A DNA stretch of 64,000 bases, taken from Acidobacteria bacterium RIFCSPLOWO2_12_FULL_66_21 (GTDB lineage Bacteria > Acidobacteriota > Vicinamibacteria > Vicinamibacterales > 2-12-FULL-66-21). The notes below the pieces were generated by a model that saw only the letters and a program-made list of their open reading frames with translations, ran no database searches and was not told the origin of the DNA. Each line of letters opens with the position of its first letter. Positions within the stretch are counted from its first letter, which is position 1. Made by a program: the position numbers and the translations under genes. Location: NCBI GenBank assembly GCA_001767455.1, contig MELC01000022.1, positions 16,010 through 80,009 on the forward strand. The letters are read 5' to 3'. Below are positions 28,255-37,964 of this stretch, piece by piece.

Positions 28255-29982
28255 CTACTTGGGGGCCGTCGCCTCCGCCGGATACACCTTGATCTCGACG
28301 CGGCGGTTCTTCGCGTGGTTCTCCGGATCGGACGGATCGGCGGGACGATCCCACCCCATGCCCGCCGTCGAGAACTGGTTGGGCTGCAGCGACGAGAACT
28401 TGCGCACGATTGCTTCCTTCACGGCGTTCGCGCGGTTCAGCGACAGCTCCTGCACGAGGCTCTTCGGCACCTGGGCCTTCATCGACCCGTCGGTGTGCCC
28501 TTCGATCACGATGCGCGCCGCGCCGTACTGGCCGGCGAGCTTGCCGACCTCCTCGACGACGAACCCGACGTTCGGATCGTAGAGCTCCTCGACTTCCCTC
28601 CCCTCCGCGTTGCGCGTGATCTTCTTGGTGAGGTCCCAGGAGTTCGGGAAGAAGTGGATGACGACCGTCTTCGTCAGGATCTCGGTGCTCTCCCCCTGGA
28701 TCGACCCCGCGGCCGACGGCGCGAACTGGATGTCGTACTCGTTCTTCTGCGAGGCGTACTTCTGCTCGCTCGCGAGCTTCTGGATGATCGAGAAGTCCAT
28801 CACCTGGTCGAACGGCGTCTGCTGCGTGACGGCGTTGATCTTCTTGTAGAGGAAGTACGCGGTGTTCCAGGTCCGCTCGAAGTTGGTCGGGTTGTTCTGG
28901 TTCAGGAAGAACTCGCGGTTCTCCGCGTAATTGGTCGAGTGCGCGTCGCCGAGCATCCCGAGCGTGTCGCTCTCGGGGATCGAGTAGCCGGCGGCCATCA
29001 GCTTCGCGACCTTCTGCCGGTTCTCCTGCGTCTTCAGGTCGATCATCGCGTCGAAAATGCCGCGGACGATCCCTTCCATGATGTCCGGGTTGTCCTTCGC
29101 GAAGTCCGCCCGCGCGAACCAGATGTCGGCGATCAGCTTGTTCGCGGTGGCCGTCGTGACGATCAGCTTGTTGCCGCGGACCTTCTCGAGGTTGTAGATG
29201 TCGGGCGCCCAGGTGACGCATCCGGCGAGCCGCTTGTCGGCGTTGAACGCGGCGGCGGCCTGGAAGGCGTCCTGCGTGAACTTGAAGTCCACTTCGGCCG
29301 GCTGCACGCCGGCGTTGATCAGCGCGTTGAGCACGAAAAAGTGCGACGGCGAGTTCTGCGCGAGCACCACCGTCTTCCCGCGCAGCTCCGCCATCGTCTT
29401 GATCGCATCGCGGACGACGATGCCGTCGCCGCCGTTCGACCAGTCGACCTGCTGGTAGACGCGCGGCATGACGCGCGAGTCCTTGCGCAGCCCCTCGAGG
29501 AACAGCGGCACCATGTCGAGCGTGGCCCAGCCGACGTGCAGGTTGCCCGCCGCATACGCATCGCGCATCGCGATCGGGTCGTCGATCAGGACCAGCTCGA
29601 CCTTGAAGTCCTTGCCCGAGGGGCTCTTCCACAACTTGCCCGGCTTGAACCCGTTGTTCGCGTAGATAATCGGGCCCCAGCCCGCCCACACGTTGATGGC
29701 GAAGCGGACGGTGCGATCCGCCATCGCCGTGTAGTTCGAGATGCCCTTGACCTCGGGCAGCTTCGCCGCGGCGACGTAGTTGTATTCCTTGACCGTCGTG
29801 ATGCCCGAGGTGTCCGGCGCCTCGGCGCCCCCCTTCATCTGCTTCAGCTCTTCCTGAGAGAAGGTGCCGGAATCCCGCTTCGGCCCGATCGCGCCGTACC
29901 GCCAGAGCGCGAGGCCGACGAGCGCGAGGACGACGACGAGCACTGCGACGTAGAACGCTGGTTTCGGCTGTCCGTTCGCCAT
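28255..29982 (-). CDS. Membrane-anchored ABC substrate-binding protein fused to C-terminal OmpA domain
   Basis: N-terminal TM; NMT1/SsuA-like region (VRFAINVWAGWGPIIYANNGF); OmpA: IVIEGHTDGS...LSLNRANAVKEAIV...ENHAKNRRVEIKV. Confidence 0.88.
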   Translation of the reverse strand: MANGQPKPAFYVAVLVVVLALVGLALWRYGAIGPKRDSGTFSQEELKQMKGGAEAPDTSGITTVKEYNYVAAAKLPEVKGISNYTAMADRTVRFAINVWAGWGPIIYANNGFKPGKLWKSPSGKDFKVELVLIDDPIAMRDAYAAGNLHVGWATLDMVPLFLEGLRKDSRVMPRVYQQVDWSNGGDGIVVRDAIKTMAELRGKTVVLAQNSPSHFFVLNALINAGVQPAEVDFKFTQDAFQAAAAFNADKRLAGCVTWAPDIYNLEKVRGNKLIVTTATANKLIADIWFARADFAKDNPDIMEGIVRGIFDAMIDLKTQENRQKVAKLMAAGYSIPESDTLGMLGDAHSTNYAENREFFLNQNNPTNFERTWNTAYFLYKKINAVTQQTPFDQVMDFSIIQKLASEQKYASQKNEYDIQFAPSAAGSIQGESTEILTKTVVIHFFPNSWDLTKKITRNAEGREVEELYDPNVGFVVEEVGKLAGQYGAARIVIEGHTDGSMKAQVPKSLVQELSLNRANAVKEAIVRKFSSLQPNQFSTAGMGWDRPADPSDPENHAKNRRVEIKVYPAEATAPK

Positions 29983-30003
29983 AAGTGCAGACTCCTGTCC
30001 GCG

Positions 30004-30768
30004 TTAAGAATTCGTCTGTTTCTCGGCCACCGGCTCGGTGGTCGCGGGACCGAGGTCCTTCGCCGTCTGCGCGACCGGCGTGGTTTCGGGAGACTTGAGG
30101 CCGAGCTCCACCTCGAAGTCCGTGAGCGCCTGCTCGGCGAGCTGCGCCTGCATGCGCTCCTCGGCATCGATCGCGGCGATGCCTTTGGCCGAGAGGTCCG
30201 CCGCGACGCGCACCTTGCCGCGGTTCTGATCGATCTTCTGCTGGATGACGGCCTCGATCTCGCCGAAGTCGGTCGTGAGGTTCATGTCGAAGGTTTCCGA
30301 CAGCTTGGCGATCTCCGCCTCGGCGCTGCTCATCTTCAGCTCGGCGTCGTACTTCTGGATCTTGTCGCGCAGCTCGATCAGCTTCTCGTTGGCGTGCTGG
30401 ATCTTCTTCAGGCTGTTGCCGTAGGCGGTCTCGTGCATCTGGAGCTGCTGCTCGTTCGCGGCGTGCTCCGTCTTGGCTTTCTGCAGCTCCAGGGCGAACT
30501 TGGCCGCCGTCACGCGATCTCCGGCCTTGAGGTACGCCTTCGTCTCCGCCTCGAGCTTCTGCACGTGCGAGCGGTTGGCCTGGACCTGGCGCGTGACGCG
30601 CTCGACGAGCCCGCGATATTGCTCGAGGCCGACGCGGCCTTCCTTCAGCTGGGCGACCGCCTGGTCGTACTCGTAGCGCATCTGCGCGACGGGATCCGCT
30701 TCCCAGAAGAGGTTGGCGACCTTGTTGATCTGCGCCATCATCGCGGACCAGAACTTGTGGAGGATCAC
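30004..30768 (-). CDS. PspA/IM30-like coiled-coil protein
   Basis: Long heptad-rich PspA-like helices: DPVAQMRYEYDQAVAQLKEGRVGLEQYRGLVERVTRQVQANRSHVQKLEAETKAYLKAGDRVTAAKFALELQKAK. Confidence 0.7.
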   Translation of the reverse strand: MILHKFWSAMMAQINKVANLFWEADPVAQMRYEYDQAVAQLKEGRVGLEQYRGLVERVTRQVQANRSHVQKLEAETKAYLKAGDRVTAAKFALELQKAKTEHAANEQQLQMHETAYGNSLKKIQHANEKLIELRDKIQKYDAELKMSSAEAEIAKLSETFDMNLTTDFGEIEAVIQQKIDQNRGKVRVAADLSAKGIAAIDAEERMQAQLAEQALTDFEVELGLKSPETTPVAQTAKDLGPATTEPVAEKQTNS

Positions 30769-30800
30769 GGGCGTCTCCTTGTGCCAGTTGTCCGACGTAA

Positions 30801-31580
30801 TTACTTCTTGACGGGTTCCCGCTCGCCGGCGTCGATCGCCTCGGCCAGGATCTTGCCCTGGTAGACCCCTTCGAGCGCCGCCTGCAGCTCGCCGCCGGTG
30901 CCGGCGCCCAGGACGTCGCCGCCGACCTGCTTCAGGAACGCAAACTTCACGGGGCTCGTGTCGAACGCGACGAAGTAGATCTGCACCGCTCCTTCGCTCT
31001 TCCTGTAGATGTCCCGCGCCACGTCGTCCGGATCCCGGCCCGTCGTGTTGTCGCCGTCGGTCACGACCAGAATGTACTTCCGGAAGACGCCGGCTCGATA
31101 GAGCGCGGGCCGGGCCTCGCGCAGCGCGTCGCCGATGGCCGTGCCGCCGCCCGGTCGCGGCAGATTGGCCAGCGCGGCACGGACCGTCTCGCGATTGTAG
31201 CGTTGAATGGGCAGCAGCTCGCGCGGGCTGCTCGCGAAGCTGTAGATGCCGATTTTGATCGGAAAGTCAGGGCGCTTCGCCACGAACGCGTCGGTCGCGT
31301 TCAGCATCGTCTCCAGCGCCTCGCGCGCGATGACGTGCTTCGGCCGGCTCTCGCCGGGCGGGTCTTCCTTCATCGAGCCGGAGGTGTCGACGAGGATGGC
31401 GACCGCGGCACCCAGACCCTCTTCGACCTCCGCCTGATACGGCGCGGACTCGCTGGCGCGCGCCGGTGTCCCGGCCTGCTCGGGACGGTCGGCTCGCCGG
31501 CTGCTCTGATAGAGGCTGAAGGCGAGCACCGCCGCCAGCACCAGGTAGCCGACCGGGCTCCCTCCCCTACGCGTGCTCAT
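30801..31580 (-). CDS. Membrane-anchored von Willebrand factor A protein
   Basis: N-terminal TM; MIDAS AAVAILVDTSGSMKE; GGGTAIGDALREARPALYR; ILVVTDGDNTTG. Confidence 0.88.
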   Translation of the reverse strand: MSTRRGGSPVGYLVLAAVLAFSLYQSSRRADRPEQAGTPARASESAPYQAEVEEGLGAAVAILVDTSGSMKEDPPGESRPKHVIAREALETMLNATDAFVAKRPDFPIKIGIYSFASSPRELLPIQRYNRETVRAALANLPRPGGGTAIGDALREARPALYRAGVFRKYILVVTDGDNTTGRDPDDVARDIYRKSEGAVQIYFVAFDTSPVKFAFLKQVGGDVLGAGTGGELQAALEGVYQGKILAEAIDAGEREPVKK

Positions 31581-31788
31581 GGCTCTGTTGCCTCGCTCTT
31601 GCGCAGCCTCAAACGCCCCCCGCCGCCGTGTTGCGCAGCCCGCCAGGGCCGCCCGACAGGAGCTGCTGAAACGGGCGGAAATGCGTCTTGCAGTCTAGCG
31701 TCGGGTGCCGGCCGAATCAAGCCGGCCCCGGCGAGTTGCGGCTGGACGGCGGTGAGCGTAGCCGCACGAAGACAGCCCTGTGCCGGGT

Positions 31789-31829
31789 GTCCCGCCGTCC
31801 CGCCGTCCCGGCCGTCCCGCCGTCCCGCT
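31789..31829. repeat. Period-8 tandem repeat GTCCCGCC
   Basis: GTCCCGCC GTCCCGCC GTCCCGGCC GTCCCGCC GTCCCGCT. Confidence 0.85.
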
Positions 31830-31851
31830 GAGACGCACCCACGGTTTTCAC

Positions 31852-31955
31852 CGCACGAAGACCACAAAGCACACGAAGGACACGAAGACAGCAAAGCTCT
31901 TTTGGATCCCTTTCTCAGTCTTCGTGAACTTTGTGAACTTCGTGCTCTTCGTGCT
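31852..31955. repeat. Period-9 inverted repeat (TTCGTG family)
   Basis: CGCACGAAG ACCACAAAG CACACGAAG GACACGAAG ACAGCAAAG ... CTTCGTGAA CTTTGTGAA CTTCGTGCT CTTCGTGCT. Confidence 0.85.
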
Positions 31956-32048
31956 GAAAAGCCGTCGGCTCGTGCATCGTCGGGGTGTGTATCGGCGGGA
32001 TGTGTTCGATGGACTGAGCGGCGATCTTCGAGTGTTAGAATCGGCCGC

Positions 32049-33647
32049 ATGCCTAAGCTCACCGCCCTCCTCCTCGGCGGCGTCGTGTGCGCGGCGCTTG
32101 GTATTCATACGGCCGCGCAGACTTCCCCCTACGATCTGCTCCTGAAGAACGGCCGCATCGTGGACGGCACCGGCGCCGCCTGGTATCGCGGCGACGTAGC
32201 CATCACAGGAGACACGATCGCGCGCATCGCGCCGGCGATTGGCGCGCGGGCGGCGCGCGTCGTGGACGTGCACGGCGCGGTGGTGGCGCCCGGGTTCATC
32301 GACATCCACACGCACGCGCGGCGCGGCATCTTCGACGTCCCCACGGCGCCGAACTACGTCCGGCAGGGGGTCACGACCGTCATCGAAGGACCTGACGGAT
32401 CCTCGCCCGTCCCGCTCGCGCCCTTCCTGGCGAACCTCGAGAAGCTCCAGAAGTCGCCGAACATCGGCAGCTTCATCGGCCAGGGCTCGGTGCGCTCGGA
32501 GATCATCGGCAACGTCGATCGCACGGCGACCGCCGAGGAAATCGAGAGCATGAAGGCGCTGGTCGAGCAGGGCATGAAAGACGGCGCGTTCGGTCTGAGC
32601 ACGGGTTTGTTCTACGTGCCCGGCACGTTCACGCCGACGAGCGAAGTCATCGAGCTGGCCCGCGTGGCCGGGCGTTACGGCGGCGTGCACGTGTCGCATC
32701 AGAGAGACGACGCGTCGCGGGTGATCGACAGCGTCAAGGAGACGATCGCCATCGGCGAGGAGGGGGGCCTGCCGACACAGGTGACGCATCACAAGGTGGT
32801 CGGGCAGGCGAACTGGGGCAAGAGCGTGGAGACGCTCCGGCTGATTGACGACGCGCGCGCCAGGGGCGTCGACGCCACGATCGATCAGTATCCGTACACG
32901 GCATCGAGCACGAGCGTAGCGGCGGCGCTGCTGCCCGCGTGGGCACTGGAAGGGGGCCGCGAGGCGCAGGCGGCGCGGCTGAAGGACCCCGCGCAGCGCG
33001 CGAAGATCAAGGCCGAGAGTATCGCGATGATTCGCGACGAGCGCGGCGGCGGCGATCCGAAGAACGTCCAGTTCGCGAGCTGCGGCTTCGACGAGTCGCT
33101 CTCGGGCAAGACGCTCGCCGACCTCACGGTCGCGCGCGGCATGCCGCCCACGATCGAGAACGCGGCGGAGACGACGTTATGGCTCGTCGAGCGCGGCGGA
33201 TGCCAGGGCATCTTCCACGCGATGGACGAGAAGGACCTCGAACGGATCCTGCGCCATCCGGCGGCGATGATCGCGTCGGACGGCGAGGTGCCGATCTTCG
33301 GCCGCCGGAACCCGCATCCGCGCAGCTATGGCACCTTCGCGCGCGTCCTTGGCGTCTACGTGCGCGGGAAGAGGGTGATAACGCTCGAGGACGCGGTCAG
33401 GAAGATGACCTCCTTCCCCGCCACGCGCCTGCGCCTCGGCGACCGCGGGATCCTGCGGGCGGGCATGAAGGCGGACATCGCGGTGTTCGACCCGGCCACG
33501 GTGCGCGACACGGCCACCTACCAGCAGCCGCACCAGTACGCCGAGGGGTTCTCAATGGTCATCGTCAACGGCCAGGTGGTTTACGAGAACGGCGCGATGA
33601 CCTCCGCCCGTCCGGGCCGGGTGCTCTACGGGCCTGGGAAACAGTAG
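32049..33647 (+). CDS. N-acyl-D-amino-acid deacylase / D-aminoacylase-type amidohydrolase
   Basis: Signal peptide; LLKNGRIVDGTGAAWYRGDVAI; VVAPGFIDIHTHARRG; AMIASDGEVPIFGRRNPHPRSYGTFARVLGVYVR. Confidence 0.88.
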   Translation: MPKLTALLLGGVVCAALGIHTAAQTSPYDLLLKNGRIVDGTGAAWYRGDVAITGDTIARIAPAIGARAARVVDVHGAVVAPGFIDIHTHARRGIFDVPTAPNYVRQGVTTVIEGPDGSSPVPLAPFLANLEKLQKSPNIGSFIGQGSVRSEIIGNVDRTATAEEIESMKALVEQGMKDGAFGLSTGLFYVPGTFTPTSEVIELARVAGRYGGVHVSHQRDDASRVIDSVKETIAIGEEGGLPTQVTHHKVVGQANWGKSVETLRLIDDARARGVDATIDQYPYTASSTSVAAALLPAWALEGGREAQAARLKDPAQRAKIKAESIAMIRDERGGGDPKNVQFASCGFDESLSGKTLADLTVARGMPPTIENAAETTLWLVERGGCQGIFHAMDEKDLERILRHPAAMIASDGEVPIFGRRNPHPRSYGTFARVLGVYVRGKRVITLEDAVRKMTSFPATRLRLGDRGILRAGMKADIAVFDPATVRDTATYQQPHQYAEGFSMVIVNGQVVYENGAMTSARPGRVLYGPGKQ

Positions 33648-33674
33648 CCGCGATCCTCGCAGAAGGATGTCCAG

Positions 33675-34895
33675 ATGGGATCCGCCGACGTCCCCGGCTC
33701 CACGCGCTGTCGGACGGTCGACGTGTTGCGCGGCCTGACGATCATCTGGATTACCGCGTTTCATTTCTACGCGGATACGCGCGGCGGGCCAGGGCCCATC
33801 ACCGCGTCCATGTTCAGGCGGGCGTTGGCAGAGATGGACGTGTGGTCCCTGACGGACCTGGCCGCGCGGACCTTCGTCGCGCTCCCGTCCTACCGCCTCG
33901 ACGTCTTCCTGGCGGTCACCGGCCTGGTGCTCACGCTGTCGCGGCCCGTCCCTGCGATGACGTTCTGGCGGGTTCGCGCCCGAGCCATCCTTCCCAATTA
34001 CTGGTGCGGAAGCATTGCGGCTGCCGTGCTGCTCGTTGGCCTCGCCCTGCTGCGCTCCAGCCTCAAGGGCACTGCCGGAGCAGTGGAAATATCGGATGGA
34101 ACGCTGCTGGCCCGCGGACTCTATCACTTCGAATGGGGAGACCTCGTGAGATCCCTGTCAGTCGTGGGCCGGCTGCACGACACGCGCGCGATGCAAGTCG
34201 TCGCGCCGTCCCTTTGGTATGTGCTGCTGGCGATGCAGTTGTACCTCGTCTTTCCGCTGCTCCGATGGCTGATGGAGAGACTGGGCAGGTGGACGTTCCT
34301 CGGACTCTGCCTGGCGATCATGTGCATCGCGCGGCACTGGGTGCTGAATGGTTGGGCACTGCGCGGCTTCGGCATATCCGGCACGCTGATCTACTTTCTG
34401 CCGTTTCGCCTGGTGGGACCTGCGCTGGGAATGGTCGGGGCCACGTGGCTGCGGCAGCGCCGCACGCTTCAGCCGACGCGAATGGCGTCGGTGGTGCTCG
34501 CCGGCCCCGCTATTGCGGTCGTGCTCGGTACTCTGTGGTACGGTGCCGATTCGGCGCGTCACGGAATCCTCGGCGCGACGATCCCTCTCGTCATCGGATT
34601 GCCGGCACTCTGGACCATTTCGTCGGGATTGCTTCACGTGCCGAGGGGAGCCACGCTCGTCACCGGGATCGGCAGACATTCCCTGTCAGTTCTGGTCGTT
34701 CAGGACTTCCTGCGTCTGATCACCGGAACCGCCATCGCGCTGTGGGGCCGCCTCGACGCGCTGACGTGGTACCTGCTGCCTCTCTATCTGGTGACCGCAG
34801 TGGCCCTGACGCCACTCTGGGGGCCGATCCCGGAGAGGGCCGCCGCTCTGGTGGGGTGGAATCGGCAGCGGCGAGCCCCAGTTGGAGTTTCTTGA
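33675..34895 (+). CDS. Acyltransferase-3-like multi-TM protein
   Basis: RTVDVLRGLTIIWITAFHFYADTR plus many hydrophobic segments. Confidence 0.65.
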   Translation: MGSADVPGSTRCRTVDVLRGLTIIWITAFHFYADTRGGPGPITASMFRRALAEMDVWSLTDLAARTFVALPSYRLDVFLAVTGLVLTLSRPVPAMTFWRVRARAILPNYWCGSIAAAVLLVGLALLRSSLKGTAGAVEISDGTLLARGLYHFEWGDLVRSLSVVGRLHDTRAMQVVAPSLWYVLLAMQLYLVFPLLRWLMERLGRWTFLGLCLAIMCIARHWVLNGWALRGFGISGTLIYFLPFRLVGPALGMVGATWLRQRRTLQPTRMASVVLAGPAIAVVLGTLWYGADSARHGILGATIPLVIGLPALWTISSGLLHVPRGATLVTGIGRHSLSVLVVQDFLRLITGTAIALWGRLDALTWYLLPLYLVTAVALTPLWGPIPERAAALVGWNRQRRAPVGVS

Positions 34896-35014
34896 TGCGC
34901 CCGACGTGCATCACGGGGGCCGCCACGCGCAGCGCATGGCGGACGCGGGCTGAAAGTATGGCTCCAGGCCCGCACGGCACTATATTAGGAGGTCGGACAT
35001 ACATCGGAGGGTTC

Positions 35015-37921
35015 ATGCGTGCATTACGCGCGACAGGCGTCATCATCCCGCTCCTTCTCACCGCTTCCCTTTCCGCCCAACCGGCACGGCCGGCGGCGCC
35101 ATCCGGCAGCGTCCTCCCCTTCAAGGCGTCCGAGACGACGCTCCCGAACGGCCTGAAGGTGATCGTCGTGCCCACCGGATTCCCGAATCTGGTGACGATG
35201 CAGATCCCCGTGCAGACCGGTTCGAGAAACGAAGTCGAGCCCGGCAAGTCCGGGTTCGCGCACTTCTTCGAGCACCTGATGTTCCGCGGCACGCCGAACA
35301 CGCCGCCCGAGAAGTACCGGCGGATCATGACGAACGCCGGCGCGCGCGAGAACGCCAGCACCGGCGACGACTTCACGCGCTACTACGCGACGTTCGCGAA
35401 GGAGGATCTGCCGACGATGGTGGAGACCTACGCGGACATGTTCCAGAACCTGTCGTACGCGGAGGGGGATTTCAAGACCGAGGCGCGCGCGATCCTGGGC
35501 GAATACAACAAGAACAGCGCCGAGCCGCTCCAGAAGCTGTTCGAGGTCCAGCGCGAGCGCTTCTATCAGGCGCACACGTACAAGCACACGACGATGGGCT
35601 TCATCAAGGACATCGAGAACATGCCGAACGAGTACGAGTACTCGAAGCTGTTCTTCCAGCGCTGGTACCGCCCGCAGTTCACCACGCTCATCGTCGCCGG
35701 CGACGTCACCCCGGAACAGGTGCTGCCGCTCGTTGAGAAGTACTGGGGCGGATGGACGGCCGGCGCGCCCTCCGCGACGGAGATCCCGAAGGAGCCGGCG
35801 CCGAAGGCCGCGCAGTACGTGCACGTCCCATGGCCGAGCGACACGCTCCCCTGGGTGACCGTCGGCTACCTCGGCCCCGCGTTCGACGAACACAGCAAGG
35901 AGACGCCCGCGATGGACATCCTCGCGGCGCTGTACTTCGGCCCCACGTCCGATCTGTACAAGCGGCTCGTCGTGACGGAACAGAAGGTGGACGACCTCGG
36001 GGTGGACACACCGACGGGCGTCGACCCGTCGCTGTTCACCGTGCTCGCTCGCGTCAAGAACCCGAGGGACGCGGTGTACGTGCGCGATCAGATCATGGCG
36101 ACGCTCGCCGAGTCGCGCGCCGCGCTCGTGCCGGCCGCGCGGCTGGCCGACGCAAAGTCCTTCAACAAGTACGGCTTCGCGCGGTCGCTCGACAGCACCG
36201 AGCGGATCGCCGCCGTGCTGTCGTCGTTCGCGCCGTACCGGCGCTCGTTCGACACGGTCAACAATTACTACCGCACGCTCGACACGCTCACGCCGCAGGA
36301 CCTGCAGGCGGCCGCGCGCACGTATTTCGTGGACAACAGCCTCGTCGTCGCGACGCTCTCGAAGGACCCGCTGCCGGCGGGCATCGAGCCTCTGCCGTCG
36401 CTCGACGCGATCAAGCCGGCGGCCCAGGCCGCGACACCCGAGTCGAAGCCGGCGGTCACCCCGGTTCCGATCGCGGCGGAGGCCGGCGCGGGCGCCGGGA
36501 TTCCGCTCGTCGAACAGAAATCGGCGATGCCGCAGCTCGACGTCAAGCTGCTCTTCAACGTGGGCTCCGCGCACGATCCGGCGGGCAAGGAAGGACTGGC
36601 GGCCCTGACCGCCGCGATGATTGCGGAAGCCGGCTCGAAGGCGCTCACCATCGACCAGATCCAGGCCGCGCTGTACCCGATGGCCGGATCGCTCAGCGGC
36701 CGCGCCGACAAGGAGATGACGACCTTCACGGCCGTCATCCATCGCGACAACTGGCGCCCGTTCCTCGCGGTCGTGCTTCCGCAGCTTCTGGAGCCGGGAT
36801 TCCGCGACCAGGATTTCAAGCGGCTGAAGGAAGACCAGCTCAACGCGCTGACGCAGGACCTGCGCTCGAACAACGAAGAGGAACTGGGCAAGGAACGGCT
36901 GCAGACGAACATCTTCCGCGGTACGCCGTACGGACACGTCGCGCTCGGCACGGTGTCCGGCATCAATGCGATCGCGCTCGCCGACGTGCAGGACTTCGCG
37001 CACCGGATGTATACGCGCGCGAACCTGACGCTCGGCGTGAACGGCGACGTCCCGGCGGAGATGCTGCGGACCGTCCAGGCGAATCTGGCGAAACTGCCGG
37101 AAGGGCCGGCTGCGGCAAAAGCGACGGTGCGCGTGGAACGGGCGTCGGGCATCAACGTCGAGATTCTCGAGAAGGACACGCGCGCGACGGCCATCTCGTT
37201 CGGTTTCCCCACCGGCGTGACGCGGGCGCACCCGGACTTCGTCGCGCTGTCGGTGGCGCGCGTCTGGCTCGGCGAGCACCGGGCGTCGTCAGGGCGGCTC
37301 TACGACCGCATCCGGCAGGTGCGCGGGATGAACTACGGCGATTACGCCTACATCGAGGCATTCCCCCGCGGGATGTTCCAGTTCTTCCCGGACCCGAACG
37401 TCGCGCGCCAGCAGCAGATCTTCGAGATCTGGATCAGGCCGGTCGTGCCGGTCAACGCGCACATGTCGCTCCGGATTGCCATCTACGAGCTGCAGAAGCT
37501 CGTCGACAAGGGGCTGACGCCGGCCGACTTCGAATCGGCCCGCATGTACCTGATGAAGAACGTCTACGTCATGACCGCGCGGCAGGACCAGCAGCTTGGC
37601 TACGCGCTCGACTCCAGGTGGTATGGCATCGGCGAATTCACCAAGTACATGAGAGATGCCCTCCAGAAACTGACCGTCGAGCAGGTGAACGCCGCCGTCA
37701 GGAAGCACCTGGCCGCGAAAGACCTCTCAATCGTCTACATCACGAAGGATGCCGCCGCGCTGAAGCAGGCGCTCGTCAGCGACGCGCTCTCGCCCATCAA
37801 GTACGACGCCGACAAGCCACAGGAGTTGCTGGACGAGGACAAGACCATCGGCGCGATGAAGCTCAATATCGGGGCTGAGAACGTGAAGATCACGCCGATC
37901 GCCGACGTTTTCGTGCGCTGA
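35015..37921 (+). CDS. M16-family zinc metallopeptidase, two-domain
   Basis: ATG 35015; TTLPNGLKVIVVP; GFAHFFEHLMFRGT (HxxEH); duplicated M16 domains. Confidence 0.9.
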   Translation: MRALRATGVIIPLLLTASLSAQPARPAAPSGSVLPFKASETTLPNGLKVIVVPTGFPNLVTMQIPVQTGSRNEVEPGKSGFAHFFEHLMFRGTPNTPPEKYRRIMTNAGARENASTGDDFTRYYATFAKEDLPTMVETYADMFQNLSYAEGDFKTEARAILGEYNKNSAEPLQKLFEVQRERFYQAHTYKHTTMGFIKDIENMPNEYEYSKLFFQRWYRPQFTTLIVAGDVTPEQVLPLVEKYWGGWTAGAPSATEIPKEPAPKAAQYVHVPWPSDTLPWVTVGYLGPAFDEHSKETPAMDILAALYFGPTSDLYKRLVVTEQKVDDLGVDTPTGVDPSLFTVLARVKNPRDAVYVRDQIMATLAESRAALVPAARLADAKSFNKYGFARSLDSTERIAAVLSSFAPYRRSFDTVNNYYRTLDTLTPQDLQAAARTYFVDNSLVVATLSKDPLPAGIEPLPSLDAIKPAAQAATPESKPAVTPVPIAAEAGAGAGIPLVEQKSAMPQLDVKLLFNVGSAHDPAGKEGLAALTAAMIAEAGSKALTIDQIQAALYPMAGSLSGRADKEMTTFTAVIHRDNWRPFLAVVLPQLLEPGFRDQDFKRLKEDQLNALTQDLRSNNEEELGKERLQTNIFRGTPYGHVALGTVSGINAIALADVQDFAHRMYTRANLTLGVNGDVPAEMLRTVQANLAKLPEGPAAAKATVRVERASGINVEILEKDTRATAISFGFPTGVTRAHPDFVALSVARVWLGEHRASSGRLYDRIRQVRGMNYGDYAYIEAFPRGMFQFFPDPNVARQQQIFEIWIRPVVPVNAHMSLRIAIYELQKLVDKGLTPADFESARMYLMKNVYVMTARQDQQLGYALDSRWYGIGEFTKYMRDALQKLTVEQVNAAVRKHLAAKDLSIVYITKDAAALKQALVSDALSPIKYDADKPQELLDEDKTIGAMKLNIGAENVKITPIADVFVR

Positions 37922-37922
37922 A

Positions 37923-37964
37923 CAGGAGAAGGGGAGGAGGGGAGGACGTCTCCCTTCCTCCCCT
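37923..37964. repeat. Polypurine palindromic element (CAGGAGAAGGGGAGG family), copy 2
   Basis: CAGGAGAAGGGGAGGAGGGGAGGACGTCTCCCTTCCTCCCCT. Confidence 0.75.

Noticed and set aside
27538-30864. 1108-aa plus-strand ORF across the ABC/PspA operon
   Set aside because: Antisense to four well-supported genes, low-complexity Arg/Asp/Val composition.
33675-34895. Assignment to a specific acyltransferase (OpgC/HGSNAT)
   Set aside because: Only general multi-TM acyltransferase-like features visible; left generic.
35024-37279. 751-aa minus-strand ORF opposite the M16 peptidase
   Set aside because: Shadow ORF; plus strand carries HFFEH catalytic motif.
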